From BRH-c54 sp032251145 (GTDB taxonomy: Bacteria; Bacteroidota; Bacteroidia; Flavobacteriales_E; Vicingaceae), in contig JAVVER010000001.1 in NCBI GenBank assembly GCA_032251145.1, positions 1-64,000 of the forward strand: 64,000 bases of DNA. The letters are read 5' to 3'. Position 1 is the stretch's first letter, and the number at the start of each line of letters is the position of its first letter. The position numbers were made by a program, and so were the translations under genes. The notes under the pieces are model-generated. The model ran no database searches. It saw nothing but the letters and a program-made list of their open reading frames with translations, and had not been told where the DNA came from. This document shows positions 8,853 through 17,986 of the stretch, piece by piece.

Positions 8853-11800
8853 ATGACACGATTTATTTTTCTCATATTGTTCGCTTTAGCATCAACTGTT
8901 AGCTATGCTCAGTTTACTGATGATTTTTCTGATGGTGATTATTCTATTAATCCAACATGGTCGGGAGATACCAATAATTTCATTGTTAATGCTTCATTTC
9001 AATTTCAGCTAAATGCACCTGCTGTAAACGATGTGATGTATGCTTCTACACCATCTCAATCTATCAATAATGCTGTTTGGGAGTTTTATGTAGAACTAGG
9101 GTTTAATCCTTCTTCTACCAACTTTTCAAAGGTTTATGTGGTGTCTGACCAAGCTGATTTAAAAAATCCGTTAAACGGTTATTTTGTAAAAATAGGTAAT
9201 ACTGCCGATGAAGTAAGTTTATATCGTCAGGATGGAACTACAGAAACCATGATTATTGACGGGACAAACGGAAGGTTGAATACTTCATCTGTAACGTTAA
9301 GTGTTAGAGTTACTCGCGACCAATTGGGCAATTGGCAACTTTTTTCAGATACCTTGGGAGGAACCAATTATTTTTTAGAAGGCAGTATTACGGATAATAA
9401 CCATATTTCATCTGCTTATTTCGGTGTGTTGTGCAATTATACTTCTACGCGTTCCACTTTGTTTTATTATGATAATTTTAATGTAACAGGCGGTGCTTTT
9501 ATTGATAATGTTCCGCCAACAATTGATTCAGTGGTTGTGATAAATTCCACTAGTTTAGATGTCTATTTTAACGACCCCGTTGATTTAACTACTTCTCAAA
9601 CCCTTACTAATTATAGTGTTGACAACGGTATAGGAAACCCAAACAATGCCACACGAAATGCAACAGATAGTTCCTTAGTACATTTAACTTTTGCTACCGC
9701 TTTTACCAACGGACAAAATTATATGCTGAGTGTTACCAATGTGGAAGACACTGCTGCTAATCCCATTAATATTTTAACCGAACCGTTCACTTATTTTGTT
9801 GCTGTTGTTCCAAATTCTGGTGATATTATCATTAATGAAATTTTTGCCGACCCCACTCCTCAAGAGGGTTTGCCAACTGAAGAATTTGTAGAGCTTTATA
9901 ATGCCTCTACCAATACATTTGATTTAGCTGCTTGGCAGTTTATTAATACCACTACTTTAAAACAATTACCCAGCTTTTTATTAGTTCCTAACAGCTACGT
10001 TATTTTATGCGATGTGAGTGATACCGCTTTGTATTCTCCTTACGGTGATGTAATTGGTATTCCTTCATTTACTGCTCTTTCTAATGCTGGTGATAGCCTT
10101 ACCTTGATGTATAATACTAACGATATTATTGATGTGGTAGCTTATACCGACAGTTGGTACAGAGATAATGCAAAGAAAAATGGCGGTTGGACCTTAGAAA
10201 GAATTAATCCTGTTCATCCTTGTAGTAGTGCTGATAACTGGATTGCTTCGATTCATCCTGATGGTGGAACTCCCGCAGCACAAAACTCGGTATATAACCC
10301 AACTCCAGATATGCAAGCACCAACCATTATTGGTATTGATGTGTTATCTGCATCTACATTAAAAATAAACTTTAATGAAACCATGGATTCCGCCAGTTTG
10401 GCAACAGCCACTTATGGTATTAATAATGGGATAAGCGTAACCAACACTCAGGTAAATTTAGATTTACACAGCGTAACCCTTACTTTTTCTCCAACCTTAG
10501 ACTCTTCTATAGTTTATGAAGTAACTATTTCGGGAGCAACCGATTGTTCTGGAAATGGTTTAAACCCAACCACTTTTAGTTTTGGTATTGGAAAAGCACC
10601 CCAAAAATATGAAATCATTATTACTGAACTTTTTCCTGACCCATCACCAACAGTAGGATTGCCTGAGCAAGAGTTTATAGAATTGTTCAATCCAACTAAT
10701 AAGGTGATTGATTTAACAGGGTTAAGAATTGTAGATGATAATTCTGCAAGTAATATTTTAGTAGGAAAAATTTTCCCTGGAGAATATGTAATAGTATGTA
10801 ATAGTACACATGAAAATCAGTTTACACCCTTTGGTAAAGTTATTTCTGTTAATAGTTTGCCTTCTCTTAATAACACAAGTGACAACATTGGCTTAGCTAC
10901 AAACCAAGGAATTTTTATACATAGAGTTTCTTATTTCGATTCGTGGTATAAAGACAATAACAAAAAAGACGGTGGTTGGACCTTAGAAATGATAGATCCT
11001 GCTAATCCTTGTGGCGAATACGACAACTGGACAGCTTCCAATCAGTGGTTTGGAGGAACCCCTGGGGCTCAAAACTCAGTTTTTGCTGCTAATCCTGATG
11101 TTATCTTGCCTCGTTTGTTGGAAGCTAATGCTACATCAGACTCTACGGTAATCCTTACTTTTAGCGAAATTATAGATAGAGATGGGTTGTTAGCTGCTTC
11201 ATACAGTATAAATAATGGCATTAACATCAACAATATTGTGCTTATTGATAACAAAAATGTACAGTTAGATTTAGCTAACAAACTTACTTTCCAGATAAAA
11301 TACAAAGTAACAGTAACAGGAGCTTACGATTGTGTAGGAAATGTAATAGGCAGCAACAATTTTGCAATTTTTGCCTTACCTGAACAAGGTTTTGGTGGCG
11401 ATTTGGTTATCAACGAAGTACTGTTTAATCCATTTACTGGAGGCTCCGATTTTGTAGAGCTGTATAACAATTCTAATAAATTTATCGATTTACAAAATTG
11501 GTCGCTGGCAAATACAAGTAATGGTGCAATTGCTAATATTAAACCAATTATTACTACTCCAAAATTAATTTTACCCGGAGAGTTTGTGGTACTTACCAAA
11601 GATGCCAATAATATTGCCACAGAATATATCAATTCTAAAACCGAAACATTTATACAAATGGAGAGCTTACCAGCCTATAACAATAGTGAAGGAACGGTAG
11701 TGTTAATCAATAACCTCAACCTTACGGTAGATAGTTTTTATTATGACGAAAAAATGCATTTTTCTTTACTGAACAGTGTTAAAGGTGTTTCATTAGAAAG

Positions 11801-12236
11801 AATAGATTACAACCGATTAACCAACGACAGAACCAACTGGCACTCAGCTGCCGAAGAAGTTGGTTTTGCTACTCCGGGCTACGAAAATTCTCAATTTCAA
11901 CGTGCCAATACCGATGGAGGAACCATAACGATAGACCCTAAAACTTTCTCTCCCAACAATGATGGAATAGATGATGTGTTAAACATTTCTTATGAGTTTT
12001 CTTCGCCTGGTTTTGTAGCCAATGTAGTCATTTATGATGCCAAAGGGCGACAAGTACGTAGCCTGATTAAAAGTCAACTGCTAGGCACCAAAGGAACGTT
12101 TAGTTGGGATGGCATAAACGATTATAACGAAAAAGCTCGTATAGGTATTTATGTTATTTTTATAGAAGTTTTTGATTTAGAAGGAAACGTAAAATCTTTT
12201 AAAGAAACTGCGGTGTTGGGTGGTAGGTTTGATTAG
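8853..12236 (+). CDS. Large secreted lamin-tail-domain (LTD) protein with Ig-like domains
   Basis: About 1127 residues from the ATG at 8853, chosen over the one at 8835 because a clean signal peptide starts there (MTRFIFLILFALASTVSYAQ). A lectin-like beta domain occupies about residues 20-215; three repeats of Ig-like plus lamin-tail domain follow, the LTDs beginning near residues 323 (INEIFADPTP), 586 (ITELFPDPSP) and 848 (INEVLFNPF), each with EFVELYN or EFIELFN. The Ig-like parts carry LDVYFNDPV or ILTFSEII motifs. The C-terminal about 100 residues (FSPNNDGIDDVLNIS) resemble the FlgD-like/CHU_C C-terminal domains used for type IX export. Likely a cell-surface protein; substrate unknown. 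Confidence 0.85.
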   Translation: MTRFIFLILFALASTVSYAQFTDDFSDGDYSINPTWSGDTNNFIVNASFQFQLNAPAVNDVMYASTPSQSINNAVWEFYVELGFNPSSTNFSKVYVVSDQADLKNPLNGYFVKIGNTADEVSLYRQDGTTETMIIDGTNGRLNTSSVTLSVRVTRDQLGNWQLFSDTLGGTNYFLEGSITDNNHISSAYFGVLCNYTSTRSTLFYYDNFNVTGGAFIDNVPPTIDSVVVINSTSLDVYFNDPVDLTTSQTLTNYSVDNGIGNPNNATRNATDSSLVHLTFATAFTNGQNYMLSVTNVEDTAANPINILTEPFTYFVAVVPNSGDIIINEIFADPTPQEGLPTEEFVELYNASTNTFDLAAWQFINTTTLKQLPSFLLVPNSYVILCDVSDTALYSPYGDVIGIPSFTALSNAGDSLTLMYNTNDIIDVVAYTDSWYRDNAKKNGGWTLERINPVHPCSSADNWIASIHPDGGTPAAQNSVYNPTPDMQAPTIIGIDVLSASTLKINFNETMDSASLATATYGINNGISVTNTQVNLDLHSVTLTFSPTLDSSIVYEVTISGATDCSGNGLNPTTFSFGIGKAPQKYEIIITELFPDPSPTVGLPEQEFIELFNPTNKVIDLTGLRIVDDNSASNILVGKIFPGEYVIVCNSTHENQFTPFGKVISVNSLPSLNNTSDNIGLATNQGIFIHRVSYFDSWYKDNNKKDGGWTLEMIDPANPCGEYDNWTASNQWFGGTPGAQNSVFAANPDVILPRLLEANATSDSTVILTFSEIIDRDGLLAASYSINNGININNIVLIDNKNVQLDLANKLTFQIKYKVTVTGAYDCVGNVIGSNNFAIFALPEQGFGGDLVINEVLFNPFTGGSDFVELYNNSNKFIDLQNWSLANTSNGAIANIKPIITTPKLILPGEFVVLTKDANNIATEYINSKTETFIQMESLPAYNNSEGTVVLINNLNLTVDSFYYDEKMHFSLLNSVKGVSLERIDYNRLTNDRTNWHSAAEEVGFATPGYENSQFQRANTDGGTITIDPKTFSPNNDGIDDVLNISYEFSSPGFVANVVIYDAKGRQVRSLIKSQLLGTKGTFSWDGINDYNEKARIGIYVIFIEVFDLEGNVKSFKETAVLGGRFD

Positions 12237-12316
12237 GATAGAAATAAGAAACGATTAATAATTTCGAAGTCAATAATTGTAATCAAAAAGAATCCGATTA
12301 AATCATAGTTTAAATA

Positions 12317-12586
12317 ATGAATAAAAAGGAAAATAATAATGATAAAAAATCATTAATCCGTTCTTCTTCTGCTGAATATTTGACCTTTATTGCAGCTACG
12401 GGAGAAGGAGGTGTAGATGCTATTTATGCGGATGAAAATGTTTGGCTATCACAAAAAATGATGGGAACGCTCTATAATGTAAATGTAAGAACCATTAACG
12501 ACCATCTTCAAAAGGTATTTAAAGACAATGAATTACAAAGAGAAGCAGCTATCCGGAATTTCCGGATAACTGCAACCCAACATTAA
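12317..12586 (+). pseudogene. RhuM-family N-terminal fragment
   Basis: Codes for 89 residues with the typical N-terminal RhuM/KilA-like DNA-binding signature: DENVWLSQKMMGTLYNVNVR, then INDHLQKVF and IRNFRITAT. Intact RhuM proteins are usually over 300 residues, so this is a remnant. Just after the stop, bases 12573-12600 (ccaacattaacaattaagatatg) resemble an out-of-frame continuation of the conserved NTQHYNLDMI segment of RhuM, suggesting small indels plus a large deletion. It sits directly before another broken gene, marking a decayed accessory region. Confidence 0.7.
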
Positions 12587-12596
12587 CAATTAAGAT

Positions 12597-14229
12597 ATGA
12601 TAGAAGTACTCAATAATTTATTGTCGTTTACTGTTGAAAATGAAGTGGTAGAATTTAAAGAAGCCAAAAACCAATTTGATAAAGATAAATTGGGCAAATA
12701 CTTTTCTGCATTGAGCAATGAAGCAAACCTTAAAGGGCAATCTCATGCTTGGTTGTTGTTTGGTGTAAAAACGATAAAAGCGTTGTTGGCACAAGCATTA
12801 CCGATAATCAAATTAACGAGTACAAGGCAGAAATAGCAAATCATACCAGTCCTAAGCTTTCATTTATTGACATACATAAGGTAAATTATCAAGGATTGGA
12901 TGTGTTGCTATTAGAAATTCCTGCTGCACCACAAGGTACTCCCGTTTCTTGGAAAGGTCATAGATACGGTAGAGATGGAGAAAGTCTTGGCGGACTGAAC
13001 GATTATGAATTAAAAAAATACAGTCGCAAGTTGAAAAAACAGATTGGAGTTCGAAGATTATAGAACATGCTACTTTAAGCGATTTGTCTCAAGAAGCCAT
13101 TCTTATGGCACGCAAACAATATGCAGAAAAAAATGCCAAGCTTAGGGAAGAAATCCAAAAGGGGGATGATGCTACTTTTTTAAACAAGGCAAAAGTTTGT
13201 ATTAACGGCAAAATAACCAACACAGCTATTTTACTTTTAGGGAAGCCGGAGTCTGAACATTTTATTTCTCCAGCAACGGCAAAAATTTCATGGATATTAA
13301 AAGACAGAGATAATATAGAAAAAGACTATGAGCATTTTAGCTGCCCCTTACTTTTGGAAGTTGAAAATGTAAAGTCAAAAATTAGAAACCTGAAATACAG
13401 ATACATTAAAGACGGCACGTTGTTTCCTGATGAAGTGGACCAATATGACCCCTACATTCTTAGAGAGGCTTTAAATAATTGCATTGCTCATCAGGATTAC
13501 ACCATGGGCGGAAAAATAAATGTGGTGGAACATGAAGATGGTAGGTTAACCTTTGCTAATTCAGGTGCTTTTATCCCTGAAAGTATAGAAAAAATAATAG
13601 AAGCTGATGCTCCTGAAACTAATTATCGCAATCCCTTTCTAGCCAATGCTATGGTCAATCTAAACATGATAGATACCATTGGAAGTGGAATAAAGAAAAT
13701 GTTTGTCATACAAAAGAACAAGTATTTCCCTTTACCCGATTATGACTTTAGCAATGAAAAAATAACGGTTCAAATAACCTGAAAAGTTGTTGATGTTAAT
13801 TACGCTCGCAAGTTAGCCGAGTTAAAAGATTTAGGGTTACTGGAAATAATGCTTTTAGACAAGGTAGCTAAGAACAAGCCAATCACTAATGATGAAGCCC
13901 GACAATTAAAATCTAAAAACTTGATTGAAGGCAGAAAACCAAACTATCATATTTCATCATCTGTAGCTAATGTAACTAGTGAAAAAGCTAAATATATCAA
14001 GCAAAGGGGCATTGATGATAACTACTGCATGAAAATCATACTCGACTATATTAAAGAGTTCAAAGTAGCATCTCGTTCAGAAATTGAAGAATTGGTTTTA
14101 AGTAAACTACCAGATATATTGAACGAGACTCAAAAAAGAAATAAAGTTAAAAACCTACTTCAAAAATTAAAAGGAAACAATAAGATTAAACTCAACGAAA
14201 AACGAAAATGGATTTTAGACGAGATTTAG
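12597..14229 (+). pseudogene. Broken AlbA_2 / HATPase (RecG-like C-terminal) ATP-binding protein gene
   Basis: Four open pieces join into one protein: 12597-~12770 (AlbA_2 start, EVVEFKEAKNQF and GKYFSALSNEANLKG), ~12771-~13025 (SWKGHRYGRDGESLG), ~13026-13782 (HATPase_c_4 domain, YILREALNNCIAHQDYT and GSGIKKMF) and 13783-14229 (winged-helix C-terminus). The first break is an A run of five (12767-12771) where six restore the frame; the second is an A run of seven near 13012-13018 where eight restore it. The third lesion is an in-frame TGA at 13780-13782 in a context (ITxKVVD) where GGA for glycine would fit. Intact relatives are transcriptional-regulator-like ATP-binding proteins found near mobile and defence genes. 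The gene is inactive as written. Confidence 0.85.
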
Positions 14230-14345
14230 ACGAGATTTAGACGAAAGTTGGCTGGTAATTCTGAAGAAATAAGTTTTAAAACGCTGTATATCAACATTAA
14301 ACAAAAATAATTTAAAATACCTAAACCAAAATAACTTTCACATTT
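14230..14345. other. Non-coding stretch with short direct repeats
   Basis: Directly after the pseudogene stop, an 11-bp unit (gagatttagac) is repeated in tandem at about 14220-14240, and tttagacgaa recurs near 14345. Nothing else recognisable lies here. Confidence 0.4.
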
Positions 14346-14639
14346 TTAGACGAACGAAATCGAACCTATAAAATAGATAATAAAATAAGGAAGCCTACAA
14401 CAATTTGACGCATATATTTCAGCATTTAGTTCACTTATATTTTTGAATAGTTCATCTTTTGCCTTCAATTCTTCTAAACTGATTTGTTTGCTTGCTTTTT
14501 TCGATAAAATATTGGATTCAAAATCTATTTGAATGAAAGGAAGAAAACAAATTTTAACTAAGTCGAAGTTTTCCTTATAGTGCTCCAGAACTGGAACCTT
14601 TTCGTTAGGATAAATATGTTTGTCTTCGATTATTTTCAT
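14346..14639 (-). CDS. Hypothetical ORF in the decayed island, possibly a gene fragment
   Basis: An open frame of 97 codons from the ATG at 14639 (MKIIEDKHIYPNEKVPVLEH); a GTG 39 bases further upstream would put the start inside the palindrome cluster. No family recognised, no signal peptide; the last about 15 residues are hydrophobic and may be read-through of non-coding sequence. It lies between a pseudogene and a set of inverted repeats, so it may be a truncated remnant. It is doubtful as a functional gene. Confidence 0.3.
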   Translation of the reverse strand: MKIIEDKHIYPNEKVPVLEHYKENFDLVKICFLPFIQIDFESNILSKKASKQISLEELKAKDELFKNISELNAEIYASNCCRLPYFIIYFIGSISFV

Positions 14640-14664
14640 TCTTCTTAATTGAAGGCAACTTATA

Positions 14665-14741
14665 TATAGGTCTGACACCGTTAGACCTATACAACCACAT
14701 TTGTATAGGTAGGTCTGATAAAATTTAAAAATCTGTCAGAC
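14665..14741. repeat. Cluster of three overlapping inverted repeats (REP-like)
   Basis: Three palindromes overlap: 14665-14673 with 14683-14691 (TATAGGTCT/AGACCTATA, extendable inward to 12 bp with a G-T pair); 14685-14693 with 14702-14710 (ACCTATACA/TGTATAGGT); and 14713-14718 with 14736-14741 (GTCTGA/TCAGAC). The first two share the ACCTATA strand, so they are mutually exclusive. This resembles REP/RAYT-type palindromes or the end of a mobile element; no transposase gene is present beside it. Confidence 0.6.
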
Positions 14742-14845
14742 TTATTTTTCTTCAAATATATAAAAATTAGCTTATAAATCACTCAACCTTAGAGCAGATT
14801 CCCGATAATTTTTTCCGTTACACTACAAAATTTCAGGGATGACGT

Positions 14846-15934
14846 TTAACAAGATGTCACAAACTCCAAAAAGGTGTTAAACTGAAGCTTTTTATCAAAG
14901 TTATTGACAGCAAATTGGTAACCGTTGTTGCCCATTTCGTGGCGTAAGGTTTTATCGTTAATGAGTTTTTCTATTTGGCGAGCAAAAACTTTTACATTAA
15001 AAGCTGGCACTAAAAACCCGGTAGTGTTGTTATGAATAAGCTCCGGATTACTGCTGATATCAAATGCAATACAGGGTAATTTATGTGTCATGGCTTCGGC
15101 AAGTACAAAACCAAAACCTTCCCACTTAGCAGTGGAGACAAAAATGTCTATGTTATTCATAAATGCATTCATGTCTTTTACAAAACCTAATAATTTTAGC
15201 TCGTTTTCTAACTGGTTAGTTTCAATTAACGCTTTTAATTCATCATATCTGGGGCCATCTCCAGCAATGTGTATTTCAAAAGCTACGTTTTTAGCTTTTA
15301 AAATACTGGCGATATCCACTAAGTAATGTTGTGCTTTTTGGGTAACCAATCTACCAGCATTTCCAATAATTATTGTTGGAGAAGTGTTGGTTTTTTCTGT
15401 TGTAGTAAAAGCTGAAAAATCTATGGCATTATAAATTATTGCCGATTTTTTAGTATTGATTATGTCCTCAAAATTTTTAACCATTAAGGCTTTTGTAGCA
15501 GCAGAATTAAAAATAAAATGCGTGATTACTTTTTTAAATAACCAAGTGGTAAGGGTTTTCTTTTTTACCTCAACAGCAATACCTCTGCGGTAAACAACTG
15601 ATGGCACTTTAGCCATATAAGCTGCTAATCCGCCTGTTTTTAAATCCACCGGACTATTAAAAACTACTGTAGTAATTTTATTATCTTTAAAAAATTGAGT
15701 GAGTTTTTTTACTTTAGTCACCGATAAAAACCCCAACTTGCTATTGCGAATAGGAAATTGCATCACCTTGGTGGAGGCTAATTTTTCATTTAACACACTG
15801 TGTGGCGAGGACACAAAAAATGTTGAAATACCTTGTTCGCTTGCCATAACTGCGGCTTCATAATGCCATTTTTCTCCTCCACCCCAAAAGGTAGTGGTGT
15901 TAAAAAAACAGATATTTTCCGGTTGCGAATTCAA
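14846..15934 (-). CDS. Family 4 glycosyltransferase
   Basis: A 362-residue cytoplasmic or membrane-associated GT-B glycosyltransferase. The N-terminal acceptor domain starts FFNTTTFWGGGEKWH, and the C-terminal Rossmann half contains the GT1/GT4 core: IIGNAGRLVTQKAQHYL (about 195), IAGDGPRYDEL and the nucleotide-sugar-binding EGFGFVLAEAM with the conserved ExxxxxxxE glutamates (about 275-290). It lies 1 base from the upstream family 2 glycosyltransferase, and both are probably co-transcribed for surface polysaccharide or LPS-core synthesis. The donor sugar cannot be read. Confidence 0.9.
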   Translation of the reverse strand: MNSQPENICFFNTTTFWGGGEKWHYEAAVMASEQGISTFFVSSPHSVLNEKLASTKVMQFPIRNSKLGFLSVTKVKKLTQFFKDNKITTVVFNSPVDLKTGGLAAYMAKVPSVVYRRGIAVEVKKKTLTTWLFKKVITHFIFNSAATKALMVKNFEDIINTKKSAIIYNAIDFSAFTTTEKTNTSPTIIIGNAGRLVTQKAQHYLVDIASILKAKNVAFEIHIAGDGPRYDELKALIETNQLENELKLLGFVKDMNAFMNNIDIFVSTAKWEGFGFVLAEAMTHKLPCIAFDISSNPELIHNNTTGFLVPAFNVKVFARQIEKLINDKTLRHEMGNNGYQFAVNNFDKKLQFNTFLEFVTSC

Positions 15935-15935
15935 G

Positions 15936-16697
15936 TTATTTTTTGCTTGTTTGTAAGTTTTTAAGTTTACTGTATTTCAAATATTTAGCGTAAGCAGAAT
16001 TTTTACAAATAATGTATCCGTACTTGCCATCTAATATTCCTAATTTTAGAATATAATCTCTAAAAAATTTGAATACCGTTTTATAAACTATTTTAAAATC
16101 ATTACTCTTTATGCCTTTCTCGAAAGCTGCTTTTGAGCTAATATCTGTAAAGTAGGCTATTTGTTTTAAATGCTCATCAATACTATTAAAAGAATAATGT
16201 AAAATATCTTCATTGATGTGCTGCGTAGTTGTTTGAGGCTGCATTATTACTTTATCGTGCGGATTAACACCTCCCCATTTTCCTTTGTTTTTATTCCAAA
16301 GACGTGTTTTTTTATCGGGATACCAACCGCAATGTTTTATCCATTTACCACAAAAGTTGGTCAACCTATTAAAACTATAAGCATCTTTTGTGCAGTTGGT
16401 TTTAATGTGCTTTACTTCCTCTAATAACTTATCTGAAAGTGCTTCATCAGCATCCAAAGAAAGAACATAATCAAAATTGGCTTGAGCAAGTGCGTAGTTC
16501 TTTTGCTCAATATGTCCTTCAAACGGATGTTGAATAAACGTTACTTTATATTCCGAACAAATTTTTTCGGTATTGTCGGTAGAAAAAGAATCTACTACAA
16601 TAATTTCATCAGCAATAGGTAAAACAGATTGAATACAACGAGCAATGTTTCTTTCTTCATTGTAAGTAATAATCACAACCGAAACAGGAGTTGACAT
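15936..16697 (-). CDS. Family 2 glycosyltransferase, LPS-core WaaE/KdtX-like
   Basis: A 253-residue GT-A enzyme. Motifs include VSVVIITYNEERNIARC at the N-terminus, the first aspartate pocket IIVVDSFSTDNT and the metal-binding DADEA at about residue 88. The NKNKGKWGGVNPHDKV segment and length match the WaaE/KdtX family (LPS core glucosyltransferase-like). It precedes the family 4 glycosyltransferase by 1 base and follows the DUF4340 gene by 36 bases. Likely role is cell-surface glycan assembly; the exact linkage is inference. Confidence 0.88.
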   Translation of the reverse strand: MSTPVSVVIITYNEERNIARCIQSVLPIADEIIVVDSFSTDNTEKICSEYKVTFIQHPFEGHIEQKNYALAQANFDYVLSLDADEALSDKLLEEVKHIKTNCTKDAYSFNRLTNFCGKWIKHCGWYPDKKTRLWNKNKGKWGGVNPHDKVIMQPQTTTQHINEDILHYSFNSIDEHLKQIAYFTDISSKAAFEKGIKSNDFKIVYKTVFKFFRDYILKLGILDGKYGYIICKNSAYAKYLKYSKLKNLQTSKK

Positions 16698-16733
16698 GAG
16701 CTGCTAATAATGAATTTATAAAAACAGACTGCT

Positions 16734-17756
16734 TTAATTTTTAATTAAAAAGTCGTCTTTTTTAATGGTAATTTCATCAAAAGTAGCAAATTGGATGTAA
16801 ACAAACAATTCTTTGTTAATGTTGGCATACATTCTATCTACGTCAAATTCAAAAAGTTCTCCACTTACAGGGTTTAATGTTTCTCTGAAATTGGGCATGT
16901 GGTAAGCTACTACTTCATTAATTTCTCCATCAACATCAGTAACCGCAATTCTTATAAAAGGTTGGGAATTAAGTACAGAATCAATTACTTCAGGTTTAGA
17001 TTCAGTATCAACCATTTCGTAATAAATTTTTTCGTATCGCTCTAAATATTCCAAAATTCTATTAGCAGGAGCTTTTACTTCTTGGTCGTTTTTATCAGTC
17101 ATAATAAACGAAGTATCTTTTTTGATGATGTTAAAAGATTGCTCAGGTTTTTCGTAATAAGTAACTTCTAATTTTTGAATATCTTGAGCTTGATATTTAA
17201 AAATAGCAGCATCTCTCCATTGTTGAGCGTCAGTAAAAAATCGAGAGTTTAAATACCCTTTAAAACCAAGAATATGCATAATAAAAGGAACAGAAGACTT
17301 CACGCCCTTTGTCTCTAACAACATATAGGTTCCTGTTTGATCCATAGTAGAGCCTCCTATATAATAAATTTTAGATGGTTGCCCACCACCTTGGTAAATT
17401 TCTACTTTAGTACCTTTAGTAGCAATGCTTTTTATAATGTTATCTTGTGCTGATTTAGGAACAGGAGCTTTTACGGCTATTCGGCTAAAGGTTTTCATTA
17501 GTAACCTAATGTTATCTGGTCTGGCATCGTACTTATTATTTACCAACCAAGATTTTTCGCCTTTCACTAGGGTAACGTGCTTACCTTGGTTGTCAACAAT
17601 AAAAATTTTGGTAATGGAGTTAGTATCTTCAACCGCAAAATCTAATTTCGCTCCTTCAACATTATAAGTGGTACCTCCTTGATTAAAATACAAGTAAGCA
17701 GCAACAGCTACAGCAAGTAATAAAACTAGAATAATTAATTTGTTGTTATTTTTCAT
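16734..17756 (-). CDS. DUF4340 domain protein
   Basis: A 340-residue protein with one N-terminal membrane anchor (LIILVLLLAVAVAAYLYF) and a large periplasmic beta-rich part characteristic of DUF4340 (FAVEDTNSITKIFI near residue 40, GKHVTLVKGEKSWLVN, and PVPKSAQDNIIKSIATKGTK). Genes for this family are often found next to GldG-like ABC components, as here where gldF and gldG are directly upstream. A structural or accessory role with that ABC transporter is inference from neighbourhood. Between it and gldG lie two small hairpins and a long palindromic element. Confidence 0.8.
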   Translation of the reverse strand: MKNNNKLIILVLLLAVAVAAYLYFNQGGTTYNVEGAKLDFAVEDTNSITKIFIVDNQGKHVTLVKGEKSWLVNNKYDARPDNIRLLMKTFSRIAVKAPVPKSAQDNIIKSIATKGTKVEIYQGGGQPSKIYYIGGSTMDQTGTYMLLETKGVKSSVPFIMHILGFKGYLNSRFFTDAQQWRDAAIFKYQAQDIQKLEVTYYEKPEQSFNIIKKDTSFIMTDKNDQEVKAPANRILEYLERYEKIYYEMVDTESKPEVIDSVLNSQPFIRIAVTDVDGEINEVVAYHMPNFRETLNPVSGELFEFDVDRMYANINKELFVYIQFATFDEITIKKDDFLIKN

Positions 17757-17784
17757 AATTTATATTTTTATTTTCATTTAATAA

Positions 17785-17829
17785 CGATGAGCTTCACTCA
17801 TCGCTTTATAAATCACGCTCCTTCGGAGC
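17785..17829. repeat. Two adjacent small hairpins upstream of the DUF4340 gene
   Basis: CGATGAG/CTCATCG (17785-17803, 5-base loop) and GCTCC/GGAGC (17817-17829, loop TTC). On the minus strand they lie in the 5' leader of the DUF4340 gene. The GCTCCGAAGGAGC type is a common dispersed palindrome in Bacteroidota. Confidence 0.55.
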
Positions 17830-17859
17830 TTGTATTAATTTAGTATATTTTCATCAATT

Positions 17860-17986
17860 GTGAGGCTAAATTATAATGTTCGAGTTGGAGGCTTTCGCAG
17901 TTTTGAAAATCAGGAGTTTACTTTTGTAAATAACTGGTTTTTAAAACAAGTATAACGAACAAATCGGACATTATAAATAGTCTCTA
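17860..17986 (-). repeat. Long imperfect palindrome, copy A of a ~120-bp dispersed element
   Basis: The whole segment folds on itself: outer arms with TTATAATGT near 17871 and ACATTATAA near 17968, inner arms GTTTTGAAAATCAG and CTGGTTTTTAAAAC, apex TTTAC/GTAAA around 17917-17931. It is clearly homologous to 54388-54511. Its terminal sequence gtctcta supplies the TAG stop (17984-17986) of gldG, so it forms the 3' end of that transcript. Confidence 0.8.
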
